Shown here piece after piece: positions 21,727 through 30,941 of a stretch of DNA of 32,881 nucleotides. The stretch is from NCBI GenBank assembly GCA_937927445.1, contig CALAOB010000126.1:1-32881 (forward strand), in the 5' to 3' direction. Numbering within the stretch: position 1 is the first letter of the stretch; every line of letters begins with the position of its first letter. Below the pieces are notes generated by a model, which was not told where the DNA came from, did not search any database, and was given only the letters and a program-made list of their open reading frames with translations. The position numbers were made by a program, and so were the translations under genes. Source of the stretch: an uncultured Oribacterium sp. Its GTDB lineage: Bacteria; Bacillota; Clostridia; Lachnospirales; Lachnospiraceae.

Positions 21727-24204
21727 ATGAGCGATATTTTACGGGATCTCGTGGAGCCGGCAGAGCTCGTCGCGATCAGAGTCGGCGGCGAATCGGTTCA
21801 GTTCAAGGTGGAGAAGGGCCTGACGATCGGGCGCCGACGGCTGTTCGCTCGCAGAAACCAGGCAGAGATCGCGCTCGAGTATCCCTTCCTCGCACATACG
21901 CAGGGCCGGCTCGCCCACTATCTCGGCGAGTGGCACTACGAGAATCTGACGAACGCCAACACGACGAGCATCAATGGTGTCGCGCTGCCGAAGGGGGAGG
22001 ATCGTCTGCTTCAGAATGGCGACATCATCCGCGTCCAGAAGGCAGGTGAGCAGCTGATCCTCGTGTTCCTGCTCCGCTTCGACGGTGAGCTCGTCTGGAA
22101 GAAGCTGCCACTCCGGGAGGAGCAGTCAGTCTACCATATCTACAGCCATGTCGGTCGGGATCTCTCGACGCCGGAGCCGGGCAGCCCGGAGAAGCCGGAC
22201 GAGCACCATGCGCTGATCCGCTACATCTACGGTCACTGGCAGGTGGAGGATGTGCAGACCGAGCGCGGCGTCTATGTCAATCAGAAGCGGGTTGAGGGCG
22301 TCATGGTCCTCTCGCCGAACGACGTCATCAACATCGGTGACACCGTCTTTTATTTCGCCGGCGACTACCTCGCGTACAACCACACGACCTTCCGGAATCA
22401 TGATCTCCAGATTCACATCGATAACCGCTCCGTCGGCAGCTTCCTCAAGCGGCGTCTGCTCCTGAAGGATATCAAGCTCAGCATCGAGCCGGGCAGCATG
22501 GTGCTGATCCTCGGCGGTTCCGGCTCCGGTAAGACGACCTTCGTCAATGCCGTCACCGGCTATGAAAAGGCCCATGCGGAAATCCGGCAGGGCGACCTCG
22601 ACGTCTATGAGGACTACTCCCGGATGAAATACGAGATCGGTATGGTGCCGCAGCAGGAGCTTCTGCGTGGCGATGATACCGTCATCATGACCCTGACGAA
22701 CGCGGCACAGATGCGCCTCCCGGAGGGCACACCAACCGCCGAACGGAAGAAGCGGGTCGAGGAGGTCCTCGCGCTCTTCGGGCTCACGCCGGTGAAGGAT
22801 GAGCTGGTCGACAAGCTCTCCGGCGGGCAGCGGAAGCGCTTAAGTATCTGCGTTGAATTCATCTCGAACCCGAGTCTCTTCGTTCTCGATGAGCCGGATT
22901 CCGGCCTCGACGGTGTCATGGCGCGCGACCTTATGGAGCAGCTTCGGAAGATCGCAAACCAGCAGAAGATCGTCATGGTCATCACCCATACACCGGACCG
23001 TGTCATCGACCTCTTTGATAAGGTCATCGTCCTCGCGAAGAACAGCCAGCATACCGGACAGCTCGCCTTCTACGGAACGATCCCGGAGGCACGTCAGTTC
23101 TTCGGGCGCGATACCATGGAGGACATCATCCTCGCCATCAACCCGGAAAACGAAGGCGGCGAGGGACTCGCGGATCACTATATCGAGGCCTTCCGGGCCT
23201 ACCGTGCGGCGGAAGCCGAGAAGGAAACAGACGCGAATACGAGTACGACCACGACGCGGCAGGAAGGCATCACTGCCACCTATCGGCCAACCCATACCCG
23301 CCGGCCGGCCCAGGTGAAGATCTACCTCGGGAAGCTCTTCCGTCTCTTCATCCATGAGCACGACTGGGTACTGCTCCCGCTGTCCGCGATCATCTCGCTG
23401 ATGGTGGCCTTTGTCGTCGGAAAGAGTCTGTTTGCCAATATGGAGCGCCTGCAGGCCGGTGCCTTCGCACTCGTCTGTGTCTGCATCTGGAACGGTTTCT
23501 TCAATTCCATCCAGGTCGTCTGCCGGGAGCGTGCGATCATCAAGCGGGAACACCGCGCGGGACTCCATATCAGTGCGTATATCATGGCACACATGCTCTA
23601 CCAGGCGCTGATCTGCCTCCTGCAGGTTCTGATTTCCGTCGGCATCTATGTCTGGTACGGCATTCGCTTCCCGGTCGAAAGCATGATCACAGGAAACTTC
23701 CTGGTCGACTTCGCCCTGACGCTCTGGATCATCACCTATGCCGCTGACCTCGTCGCGCTGATGGTGTCCTGCATCGTGCGCACCACGACCTCGGCGATGA
23801 CCGTCATGCCGTTCCTGCTCATCGTGCAGCTCGTGTTTGCCGGCATCATCTTCCCGTTTGACGGAGGTGCCGCAGAGCTCGTCGAGAAGCTGACCATCAG
23901 TCACTGGGGCACCGTCGCGATCTGCTCCATCGCCGATTACAACGCGCTGCCGAGCCATGCACTCTTCGCCTCGATCTATCAGTTCCGAAGCATCCCGGAG
24001 GTGCAGAAGATCGTCGATTACATCCAGTCCTCGGATCTCCGTATGAAGATGGATATCCTCTGCGCGAAGCAGATGCAGAATCCGCTCTATGACGGCACCG
24101 TCGAGAACATCCTGAAGAGCTGGGGTGTCATCCTGCTGATCGGCCTCGTCGCCATCACGGTCGGCATCATCAGCCTCGAGTTTATCGACCGGGATAAGCG
24201 ATGA
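21727..24204 (+). CDS. Double-FHA ABC transporter, ABCG/ABC-2 type half-transporter fusion
   Basis: Large 825-residue fusion. Residues about 28-105 form an FHA domain (GR at 35-36, ING at 82-84); residues about 130-215 a second, more degenerate FHA-like domain (GRDLS at 143-147, VNQKR in place of the usual NG turn). An ABCG-like ATPase follows: Walker A GGSGSGKTT (263-271), signature LSGGQRKRLSI (364-374), Walker B LFVLDEPDSGLD (384-395). A linker rich in Thr and Arg leads to an ABC-2 membrane domain (about 545-815) with six predicted helices. FHA domains read phosphothreonine, so control by a Ser/Thr kinase is expected, but no kinase gene is in the window. GGGAGG lies before ATG 21727. It is transcribed alone, diverging from the LacI gene. 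Substrate unknown. Confidence 0.92.
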   Translation: MSDILRDLVEPAELVAIRVGGESVQFKVEKGLTIGRRRLFARRNQAEIALEYPFLAHTQGRLAHYLGEWHYENLTNANTTSINGVALPKGEDRLLQNGDIIRVQKAGEQLILVFLLRFDGELVWKKLPLREEQSVYHIYSHVGRDLSTPEPGSPEKPDEHHALIRYIYGHWQVEDVQTERGVYVNQKRVEGVMVLSPNDVINIGDTVFYFAGDYLAYNHTTFRNHDLQIHIDNRSVGSFLKRRLLLKDIKLSIEPGSMVLILGGSGSGKTTFVNAVTGYEKAHAEIRQGDLDVYEDYSRMKYEIGMVPQQELLRGDDTVIMTLTNAAQMRLPEGTPTAERKKRVEEVLALFGLTPVKDELVDKLSGGQRKRLSICVEFISNPSLFVLDEPDSGLDGVMARDLMEQLRKIANQQKIVMVITHTPDRVIDLFDKVIVLAKNSQHTGQLAFYGTIPEARQFFGRDTMEDIILAINPENEGGEGLADHYIEAFRAYRAAEAEKETDANTSTTTTRQEGITATYRPTHTRRPAQVKIYLGKLFRLFIHEHDWVLLPLSAIISLMVAFVVGKSLFANMERLQAGAFALVCVCIWNGFFNSIQVVCRERAIIKREHRAGLHISAYIMAHMLYQALICLLQVLISVGIYVWYGIRFPVESMITGNFLVDFALTLWIITYAADLVALMVSCIVRTTTSAMTVMPFLLIVQLVFAGIIFPFDGGAAELVEKLTISHWGTVAICSIADYNALPSHALFASIYQFRSIPEVQKIVDYIQSSDLRMKMDILCAKQMQNPLYDGTVENILKSWGVILLIGLVAITVGIISLEFIDRDKR

Positions 24205-24254
24205 CAGACTGATTTTTCTCTTTTCATCCTTGTAGCTTAAACCACAAATCACGA

Positions 24255-24289
24255 AAGGTGCCGGCAGGATTTTTTCCTGCCGGCACCTT
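24255..24289. terminator. Bidirectional terminator between FHA-ABC and carboxypeptidase genes
   Basis: A perfect 15-base stem (24255-24269 with 24275-24289) around a T-rich loop serves the convergent genes ending at 24204 and 24303. Confidence 0.9.
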
Positions 24290-24302
24290 CTTTATGCTTA
24301 TG

Positions 24303-25580
24303 TTATTTTGCGTACTGGCTGTACAGGGCAGCATGGGCGGATACGACGTTCCATGCGCCAGAGGTTTTTCCGGTGACGCAGATGTAGTGGCGTCCGGAGG
24401 CGGCGGTGAAATAGGAAACTGCGCAGTTTCCGGCCTTGGCGACATAGCCGGTCTTCGCGAAGTTCACCTGTCCGCCGGTCGTCTGGGTATCGATCCGCTT
24501 CAGGAAGAGGTTCGAGAAGCTGAGACCAGTGCTTCGCTTGTTGTTTGCCTGTGTCGTGTAGCTTCGCGTTGTGAGGATCGTGGCCGCGACACTGTTCTGC
24601 GCTGCAGCCCGCATGATGATGGCCATATCTTCTGCGGTCGAGTAGTGGTTATCGTTATACAGTCCGGTGCAGTTCGTGAAGTGCGTTGTTGCGGAGATCC
24701 CGAGCTGCTGTGCCTTCTGATTCATGAGGGCCACGAACTGCTCCTCGGAGCCGGCGATGCGGCGTACGAGGGCGAGCGCGGCATCCGCACCACTCGGAAG
24801 AATGAGGCCATAGAGGAGATCCAGCATCGTCACCTGCTCTCCTGCCTTGAATCCGCAGTTCGATGCACCCTCCTTCTTGACGTAGTCAACGATGTCCTGG
24901 GTGATCTCCAGCTTTTCGTTGAGATCCGTGATATGTTCACAGGCCACCAGCAGGGTCATGACCTTCGTCATGGACGCCGGGTACATCTTCGCGCTACCGT
25001 TCTTCTCGGCGACCACCAGACCGGCATCTGCATCGACGAGGATCGCGAAGTTTGCGTTCACCTCCGGCTTCAGGGTCATTGCGGTCCGCAGGAAGCCCTG
25101 CGACTGCTGCTGGAAATAATTCGTCGTCTGCTGTGTCGTCGCGGCGATGGTCTGTGTAGCAGCTGCGCTCTGTGCGGTCTGATTTGTGGCTGCCGTGCTG
25201 CTCTGCTGTGCAGAAGCCGCTGCCTGATTGGCAGCAGCCGCCAGGGCGGCACTGTCTGCAGCCGCCGACGTCGTCTGATTCGCTGCGTCTGCAGCGGTAC
25301 CGGTCGGGCCGGTGAGCCCGGTCAGTGTGCTCATGGCATCGGTGCCCTGCACGATCTGCGCAGCTGTGCTGTTGGCTGCCGCAGCGGTTTCCGTCGTCGT
25401 GGCGGTCCCTGCAGCTGTGTTCTGGACCCCGGCAGAGGCAGACGTTGCGAGCGGGCCCTCATCTGTGATTTCCACGAAGGTGCTGCTGTCAGCCAGCGCG
25501 GTGGTGGACAGACTGCTCGCACTGAGGGTGGCGATCAGGAGTCCGGCGACGATACGATTTTTATAAAAATGATGTCTCAT
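24303..25580 (-). CDS. Secreted D-alanyl-D-alanine carboxypeptidase (S11, PBP5-like)
   Basis: Penicillin-binding serine peptidase that trims the terminal D-Ala from peptidoglycan stem peptides. Of 425 residues, 1-30 are a signal peptide (likely cut after ALA30). Residues about 45-165 are an Ala/Thr/Gln/Ser-rich, low-complexity stretch. The catalytic domain has all three motifs: SMTK (Ser203, Lys206), SGA (263-265, in place of SxN) and KTG (376-378). The C-terminal PBP5 beta domain and amphipathic anchor are absent, so the protein is probably free or held by its N-terminal part. GGGAG lies six bases before ATG 25580. The gene follows the radical SAM gene after 96 bases that include a possible extended -10 (TGGTAAGAT). 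Confidence 0.93.
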   Translation of the reverse strand: MRHHFYKNRIVAGLLIATLSASSLSTTALADSSTFVEITDEGPLATSASAGVQNTAAGTATTTETAAAANSTAAQIVQGTDAMSTLTGLTGPTGTAADAANQTTSAAADSAALAAAANQAAASAQQSSTAATNQTAQSAAATQTIAATTQQTTNYFQQQSQGFLRTAMTLKPEVNANFAILVDADAGLVVAEKNGSAKMYPASMTKVMTLLVACEHITDLNEKLEITQDIVDYVKKEGASNCGFKAGEQVTMLDLLYGLILPSGADAALALVRRIAGSEEQFVALMNQKAQQLGISATTHFTNCTGLYNDNHYSTAEDMAIIMRAAAQNSVAATILTTRSYTTQANNKRSTGLSFSNLFLKRIDTQTTGGQVNFAKTGYVAKAGNCAVSYFTAASGRHYICVTGKTSGAWNVVSAHAALYSQYAK

Positions 25581-25676
25581 AAAGCTCTCCCGGATAAAAT
25601 GTATCCTTATCTTACCACAGGAAGCCCCGTGATTTTCTTACTAAAACTTTACGGTTTTCGACCGCTTCTCCGTCGA

Positions 25677-27599
25677 TTACTTCCGACGAGTCATTTTTCC
25701 TGCGTGCGGAGCACGCCTGTCGGTGCTGCCATGGTGAGCCGTCTGCTTTCGCTTCCCGTTCTTCTGTAATGGACGCCCAGTACGCTCGTTGTCGTCCTGC
25801 ACTTTCCGCGGTCGGATGAGGCAGTTTGGATCGAAGCCGATGAGGTCTTCGCGATGCTCCCGGAGGAGGGCTTCCTTCACGAGCTCGTAGTTTTCCGGGT
25901 TCCGGTACTGGATGAGGGCGCGCTGCATCGCCTTCTCATGCGGGTTCCGCGGTACGTAGACCTTTTCCATCGTGAGCGGGTTGAGGCCGGTGTAGTACAT
26001 GGTCGTGGACACGGTGCCCGGGGTCGGATAGAAATCCTGTACCTGCTCCGGGATGTAGCCCATGTCGCGGATGTACTCCGAAAGTCTGATCGCGTCCTTC
26101 AGTGTGGAACCCGGGTGACTGGACATAAGGTACGGCACGATGTACTGCTTGAGTCCCAGCTCGCGGTTGATCTTCTCAAATTCCTTTACGAAGCTGTTAT
26201 AGACCTCGACCTTCGGCTTGCCCATCTCCTTCAGTACCCCGTCGGAGACGTGCTCTGGTGCCACACGCATCTGTCCGGAGACGTGATACTGGCAGATTTC
26301 ACGGAGGAACTCCTTATTCGGATCCGCCATGAGGTAATCGAAGCGGAAGCCGGACCGGATGAAGACCTTCTTTACACCCGGCAGCGAACGCACTTCGCGG
26401 AGCAGCTTTACATAATCGCTGTGATCAACCTTCAGGTTCTTGCACGGCTCCGGCCAGAGACATTTGCGACCGACACAGGTGCCCTTCGTGAGCTGCTTCT
26501 CGCAGGATGGTCCACGGAACTCGGCGGTCGGACCACCGACGTCGAAGATGTAGCCCTTGAACTCCTTATCCTGCGTGATCTCCTTCGCCTCCTCGAGGAC
26601 GCTTTCATGGGAGCGGCACTGTACGATACGGCCCTGGTGCATGGTGAGGGCGCAGAAATTACACTCACCGAAGCAGCCGCGGGCCTGGGTGATACTTTCC
26701 TTGATCTCGCCGAAGGCCGGGATGCCGCCCGCTGCATCGTACATCGGATGCCATGCACGCATAAACGGAAGGGCATAGACATCATCCATCTCCATCTGTG
26801 AAAGCGGTGCCGCCGGCGGGTTCTGCACGACGAACATCGCGCCGTCGTAGCACTCGTAGATGCGCTTCGCGATGATCGGATCCGTGTTCCGGTACTGGAT
26901 GGCGAAGCTCTCCGCGTACTTCCGCTTATCGGCGGTGATCTCCTCATAATCCGGGAGGCGGATGGCATCGTAGATTTCATCCTCGTAACGCGTTTTATAG
27001 ACGGTGCCGGAGATCCAGGTGATGTCCTTCACCTCGAGGCCGGAATTCAGGGCATCTGCGATCTCGACGATGCTGTGCTCGCCCATGCCGTAGGACAGGA
27101 GGTCGGCACCACTGTCGAGGAGCACGGAACGGCGCACACGGTCCGACCAGTAGTCGTAGTGCGCGAGACGGCGCAGACTCGCCTCGATGCCGCCGATGAT
27201 GATCGGGGTATGCTTATAGCTTTTCCGGATCAGGTTGCAGTACACCGTCACCGCGCGGTCCGGACGCTTGCCCATGACACCGCCCGGTGTGTAGGAGTCG
27301 GTCTTCCGGTGATGCTTCGCGACGGTGTAGTGATTCACCATGGAGTCCATGTTGCCGCCGGAAACGAGGAAGCCGAGCCTCGGCTCCCCGAACTCCATGA
27401 CGGACGAAGGATCGTTCCAGTCCGGCTGTGGTAGCATCGCGACCTTATAGCCGTGCGCCTCGAGCACACGGGAGATGATGGCGGGACCGAAGCTGGAATG
27501 ATCCACATAGGCGTCGCCCATCACATAGACGAAATCCGGCTGTGTCCAGCCACGCTCCAGCATATCCTCCCGGTTGACCGGTAAAAATCCTTCGTACAT
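25677..27599 (-). CDS. YgiQ-family radical SAM protein
   Basis: Radical S-adenosylmethionine enzyme of 640 residues in the UPF0313/YgiQ family; its reaction is not known. The N-terminal domain (FLPVNREDMLERGW, DFVYVMGDAYVDHSSFG) matches the family start. The 4Fe-4S motif C-x3-C-x2-C is in ARGCFGECNFCAL at about residues 309-316, and the family segments GGIEASLRRLAHYDYW and RVAPEHVSDGVLK are present. The C-terminal 50 residues are basic and probably disordered. The frame opens at 27719, but ATG 27597-27599 has CGGAGA five bases before it and gives the conserved N-terminus, so it is preferred. It lies 80 bases after the amidohydrolase gene, probably in one unit with it. Confidence 0.94.
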   Translation of the reverse strand: MYEGFLPVNREDMLERGWTQPDFVYVMGDAYVDHSSFGPAIISRVLEAHGYKVAMLPQPDWNDPSSVMEFGEPRLGFLVSGGNMDSMVNHYTVAKHHRKTDSYTPGGVMGKRPDRAVTVYCNLIRKSYKHTPIIIGGIEASLRRLAHYDYWSDRVRRSVLLDSGADLLSYGMGEHSIVEIADALNSGLEVKDITWISGTVYKTRYEDEIYDAIRLPDYEEITADKRKYAESFAIQYRNTDPIIAKRIYECYDGAMFVVQNPPAAPLSQMEMDDVYALPFMRAWHPMYDAAGGIPAFGEIKESITQARGCFGECNFCALTMHQGRIVQCRSHESVLEEAKEITQDKEFKGYIFDVGGPTAEFRGPSCEKQLTKGTCVGRKCLWPEPCKNLKVDHSDYVKLLREVRSLPGVKKVFIRSGFRFDYLMADPNKEFLREICQYHVSGQMRVAPEHVSDGVLKEMGKPKVEVYNSFVKEFEKINRELGLKQYIVPYLMSSHPGSTLKDAIRLSEYIRDMGYIPEQVQDFYPTPGTVSTTMYYTGLNPLTMEKVYVPRNPHEKAMQRALIQYRNPENYELVKEALLREHREDLIGFDPNCLIRPRKVQDDNERTGRPLQKNGKRKQTAHHGSTDRRAPHAGKMTRRK

Positions 27600-27679
27600 A
27601 GAAATCTCCGTTGATTCATAGAATACTTGCACCTTATCTCGACTTTTCTTCGAAAAGCCTCTCCAGCTGCAATCTTTAA

Positions 27680-29116
27680 TTATATCGCAATCGGCTTTGC
27701 GCCCTCTTCGATCGGGCATACATAGCCGCTCTCGGTGCGCTTCTCAAACTCGGCTCTCGCTTCCTTCAGCAGCTCCGGCTTCTCATAGAGATCGATGGCG
27801 CTGAGCGCGAGGACCTTTCCGGCGAGGAGCAGGGCCTTGTGGCCGATGCTTGAACCACCGCAGGAAACATTCTGCCAGCTGTGGCCCGGTGCGCCGCTGA
27901 CGAAGCCGGCGCAGTGGATCTGAGCGGTCGGTGTCTGCCAGGAAACATCCCCGACGTCGGTGGAGCCGGCACAGAACGCCGTGCTGTGGTAAAGCGGCAT
28001 GAGGTAGTTATTCATCGGTATCGTACCGTGCTGAGACTTCTCCTCGCTGTATGCCCGGACCGCCTCATCGAGGGTCGATGCGAAGCCCGGTGCGGTATTC
28101 GCCGGACAGGTCGCATGCACCTTCCCGGCAAACTGAAGCTCCTCCTCGGTATAGGTCGGAAGCTCCACCTGAGTGAAGTTATCGTAGAGTACCTTCTCCA
28201 GTGCGAAGTTCGGCACCAGATCCGCCGTGCCATCGATGAAGGTACGCTCAAAGCTTGTCTCGGTCATCAGGGCTGCACCCTCCGCGATCTTATCCACACG
28301 CTTTCGAAGCTCGACACAATCCCGTACGCTGATGGCACGTACCATGTAGAGCACCGTCGCATGATCCTGGACGACATTCGGCGAGATTCCACCGGCATCG
28401 GTAATCGCATAGTGCACGCGGCACTCGGACTTCATATGCTCACGCAGGTACTGCACGCCGGTGTTCATGAGCTCCACCGCATCCAGCGCTGAACGGCCAT
28501 TCTCCGGATCGCCGGCGGCATGTGCGGAGCGTCCATGGAAGGTATACATGATCTGAATCGTCGAGTTGTTCGTACCGGTTTTGACCTCATTGACATCCTC
28601 CGGATGCCAGCAGAACGCAGCATCGAGGGCGCGCCACATGTTGTCGCGCGCCATGAAGGCCTTCGCCGCACCGCCCTCTTCACCCGGACAGCCGAAGAAG
28701 ATCACCGTGCCCTCGTGACCACTCGTCTCGAGGTAGTTTTTCACTGCAAACGCCGCGGTCAATGCACCTGCGCCTAACATATTGTGGCCACAGCCGTGCC
28801 CGGCGCCGCCCTCTACGATTGGACGATGCCCCGTCGCACCACACTCCTGGCTGAGACCGGACAACGCATCGAACTCACCGAGGATACCGATGACCGGATG
28901 ACCCGAACCATAGCTTCCGGTGAATGCCGTCTCGATCCCATCGACACCCTTCTCCACCGTGAAGCCACCCTCCGCGAGCACCTTCTCGTAGTACGCCGCA
29001 CACTGAAACTCCTTCAGACTCAGCTCCGGATGCGCCCAGATGTAATCCGCCACACCAGTGAATATATCCTTATGCTGCTCGATAAACGACAGAGCAGCCC
29101 TCTTCTGTTCCTCCAT
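27680..29116 (-). CDS. M20-family amidohydrolase, AbgB-like
   Basis: Zinc-type peptidase/deacylase of 478 residues most like the B subunit of p-aminobenzoyl-glutamate hydrolase and related aminoacyl amidases. Metal-site residues are visible: HGCGH (His107, His111), GCPGEEGG (Glu146-Glu147), His171 in CWHPED and His199 in GRSAHAAG; a dimerisation domain inserts at about 185-310. The true substrate cannot be read; an amino-acid conjugate is the family expectation, which suits the neighbouring amino-acid importer. ATG 29114-29116 has AAGGAGG seven bases before it. Upstream is the terminator at 29183-29232, then AT-rich DNA with TATACT and TATAAA, probably its promoter. Confidence 0.9.
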   Translation of the reverse strand: MEEQKRAALSFIEQHKDIFTGVADYIWAHPELSLKEFQCAAYYEKVLAEGGFTVEKGVDGIETAFTGSYGSGHPVIGILGEFDALSGLSQECGATGHRPIVEGGAGHGCGHNMLGAGALTAAFAVKNYLETSGHEGTVIFFGCPGEEGGAAKAFMARDNMWRALDAAFCWHPEDVNEVKTGTNNSTIQIMYTFHGRSAHAAGDPENGRSALDAVELMNTGVQYLREHMKSECRVHYAITDAGGISPNVVQDHATVLYMVRAISVRDCVELRKRVDKIAEGAALMTETSFERTFIDGTADLVPNFALEKVLYDNFTQVELPTYTEEELQFAGKVHATCPANTAPGFASTLDEAVRAYSEEKSQHGTIPMNNYLMPLYHSTAFCAGSTDVGDVSWQTPTAQIHCAGFVSGAPGHSWQNVSCGGSSIGHKALLLAGKVLALSAIDLYEKPELLKEARAEFEKRTESGYVCPIEEGAKPIAI

Positions 29117-29182
29117 GATGAACCCTCCTTTAAAATCACTTTATATAGTATACACAAAATGCAAAGAGATGCGATATCAAAG

Positions 29183-29232
29183 AAAAAGCGGGCCGGGAGT
29201 ACTGCGCTTCTGACGACAGCCTCCGGGCCCAC
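29183..29232 (-). terminator. Terminator of the amino-acid ABC operon
   Basis: GTGGGCCCGGAG pairs with CTCCCGGCCCGC (one mismatch, one wobble; 29188-29199 with 29221-29232), then TTTTT on the minus strand. Confidence 0.85.
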
Positions 29233-29247
29233 TGTATTTTTACAAAA

Positions 29248-30000
29248 TCAAACCTCGAGGACCTTCCCAAGGAAGTCCTTCAGACGCGGGCTCTCCGGAT
29301 GCTCGAAAATCTGCTCCGGCGTACCCTGCTCGACGAGCTTACCATCTGCCATGAAGACCACTCGGTTGCCCACCTCACGGGCGAAGCCCATCTCATGGGT
29401 GACGCAGACCATCGTCATGCCCTCATGTGCGAGCTCCTTCATAACCTCGAGTACCTCGCCGACCATCTCCGGGTCGAGCGCACTCGTCGGCTCATCGAAG
29501 AGCATGACCTCCGGGTTCATGCAGAGCGCACGAACGATCGCCACACGCTGCTTCTGACCACCTGACAGCTGCACTGGGTAAGCCGCGGCCCGATCCCGGA
29601 GACCGACACGCTCCAGCAGCTCCAGGGCCTTCTTCTCGGCCTCCTCCTTCGACTGGTGCTTCACGATCATCGGTGCGAGGGTCAGATTCTCGAGAATCGT
29701 CTTATGCGGGAAGAGGTTGAAGTGCTGGAACACCATGCCCATCTTCTGACGATACTGGTCAAGGTTGATCTTCTCGTTCACGATATCCTTATCCTCGAAG
29801 ATGATGCTTCCATCGGTCGGCGACTCGAGGAGGTTCAGACTCCGGAGGAAGGTGGACTTACCGGAACCGGATGGTCCGATCACGACCATGACGTCGCCCC
29901 GGTTAATATCGATGTCGACGCCATCGAGGGCCTTGATCTTTCCGTAGTTATAGTACATTTTCAGGCCACGGACCTGAATCATTGGCTTATCGGTTGTCAC
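29248..30000 (-). CDS. Polar amino-acid ABC importer, ATPase subunit
   Basis: GlnQ/HisP-like ATPase of 250 residues. Walker A GPSGSGKST, Q-loop FQHFNLFPHKT, signature LSGGQKQR, Walker B VMLFDEPTSALDPE and the switch His in THEMGFA are intact. The start is the GTG at 29998-30000, with AGGAGG ten bases before it and an overlap of 14 bases with the permease gene; an ATG six codons downstream has no ribosome site. Upstream continuation of the frame is only permease antiphase sequence. Works with the permease and binding protein encoded upstream. Confidence 0.95.
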   Translation of the reverse strand: MTTDKPMIQVRGLKMYYNYGKIKALDGVDIDINRGDVMVVIGPSGSGKSTFLRSLNLLESPTDGSIIFEDKDIVNEKINLDQYRQKMGMVFQHFNLFPHKTILENLTLAPMIVKHQSKEEAEKKALELLERVGLRDRAAAYPVQLSGGQKQRVAIVRALCMNPEVMLFDEPTSALDPEMVGEVLEVMKELAHEGMTMVCVTHEMGFAREVGNRVVFMADGKLVEQGTPEQIFEHPESPRLKDFLGKVLEV

Positions 30001-30766
30001 TTTGACGCATCCTCCTCTCGATGTACTCGATGATCTTGCTGGTCGGGAAGCACAGGCAGAAGTACAGTAAGGTCGCCATGAGAAGCGGCTCTGCGATGAT
30101 GAAGGTCGCAGACTGTACACTCTTTACGTTGAACATGATGTCCTGTACACCGATGGTATAGCAGACAGACGACTCCTTGATGATCGTCACGAACTCGTTC
30201 GCGACGGCCGGCAGGATGTTCTTCACCGCCTGTGGCAGGATGATATGGAACATGGTCTGGGACTTCGTCATGCCGAGGGAACGGGCCGCCTCGGTCTGAC
30301 CGGCGTCGACGCCCTCGATACCACCACGGATGACCGCACTCATGTATCCGCCGGAGTTCAGTGCCATCGCAACGACACCCGGGAAGAAACGCTCAAACTG
30401 GATGAAGCCGAAGAAGGTGAATTTCGGCAGGGAGATCATCCCGAAGACGATGTAGTATACGAGGAAGATCTGTACCAGCATCGGGGTGCAACGTACGAAC
30501 TGGACGTAAGCATTGGCCAGAAGACGGACCGGATTGAACGCGGCGATGCGGTCGTAACGCTTTCTCTTCTGAATGTCATCCGTCCTGATCTTCTCGAGGT
30601 GACGGAACGGACGCACATCCGACAGCAGCATCAATGCAAGTAAGAATGCAAGGATGAAGCCGAAGAATACGGTACAGGCTGCCAGAAGGACGGTGACGAT
30701 CAGTCCCTGCTGGAACATGGTGCCGTATTGGAATAACTTCTCAAAATTGGCCCAGCTAATGGTCAT
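29987..30766 (-). CDS. Polar amino-acid ABC importer, permease subunit
   Basis: HisM/GlnP-type permease of 259 residues with about five helices. The coupling motif is clear: EAARSLGMTKSQTMFHIILP (EAA loop, residues about 170-190). The segment YVQFVRCTPMLVQIFLVYY is also typical. Residues about 55-85 form a cytoplasmic insertion rich in Arg, Lys and Asp (HLEKIRTDDIQKRKRYDR) between the first helices, longer than usual. GGCAGGA precedes ATG 30764-30766. A terminator-like hairpin and palindromes lie between it and the binding-protein gene. Confidence 0.95.
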   Translation of the reverse strand: MTISWANFEKLFQYGTMFQQGLIVTVLLAACTVFFGFILAFLLALMLLSDVRPFRHLEKIRTDDIQKRKRYDRIAAFNPVRLLANAYVQFVRCTPMLVQIFLVYYIVFGMISLPKFTFFGFIQFERFFPGVVAMALNSGGYMSAVIRGGIEGVDAGQTEAARSLGMTKSQTMFHIILPQAVKNILPAVANEFVTIIKESSVCYTIGVQDIMFNVKSVQSATFIIAEPLLMATLLYFCLCFPTSKIIEYIERRMRQSDNR

Positions 30767-30821
30767 AGGTAAATCCTGCCTTTCATAAGTGGTGATATGT
30801 ATACTCTACATCGCGATGCGC

Positions 30822-30880
30822 TTTGAGTATATACGTAGGACGCTGAATGTGCCACTCAGCATGCTGAGTATAGACTCAAA
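30822..30880. promoter_or_regulatory. Nested palindromes between binding-protein and permease genes
   Basis: A perfect 16-base palindrome ACTCAGCATGCTGAGT (30854-30869) lies within a larger inverted repeat, TTTGAGTATATA (30822-30833) and TATAGACTCAAA (30869-30880), with one mismatch. A third TATACTC copy is near 30800. It may be a regulator site or mRNA processing element. Confidence 0.45.
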
Positions 30881-30907
30881 AATCTCCCCGGGGAAGCCCC
30901 CGGAGAG
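30878..30907 (-). terminator. Partial terminator after the binding-protein gene
   Basis: TCTCC-GGGG pairs with CCCC-GG-GGAGA with a two-base bulge, then TTTTT on the minus strand. Leaky termination here would yield more binding protein than permease, a common arrangement in ABC importers. Confidence 0.7.
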
Positions 30908-30941
30908 AAAAGAATCAGATTTTTGTGTCGCAATCCGCTGT

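Noticed and set aside
22840..24252. Minus-strand frame of 470 codons opposite the FHA-ABC gene
   Set aside because: Antisense to intact ABC motifs, rich in Asp and Arg without folds, and without a ribosome site.
24258..25769. Plus-strand frame opposite the carboxypeptidase
   Set aside because: Antisense to a gene with all catalytic motifs; Cys/Arg/Gly-rich product is the mirror of an Ala/Thr-rich tract.
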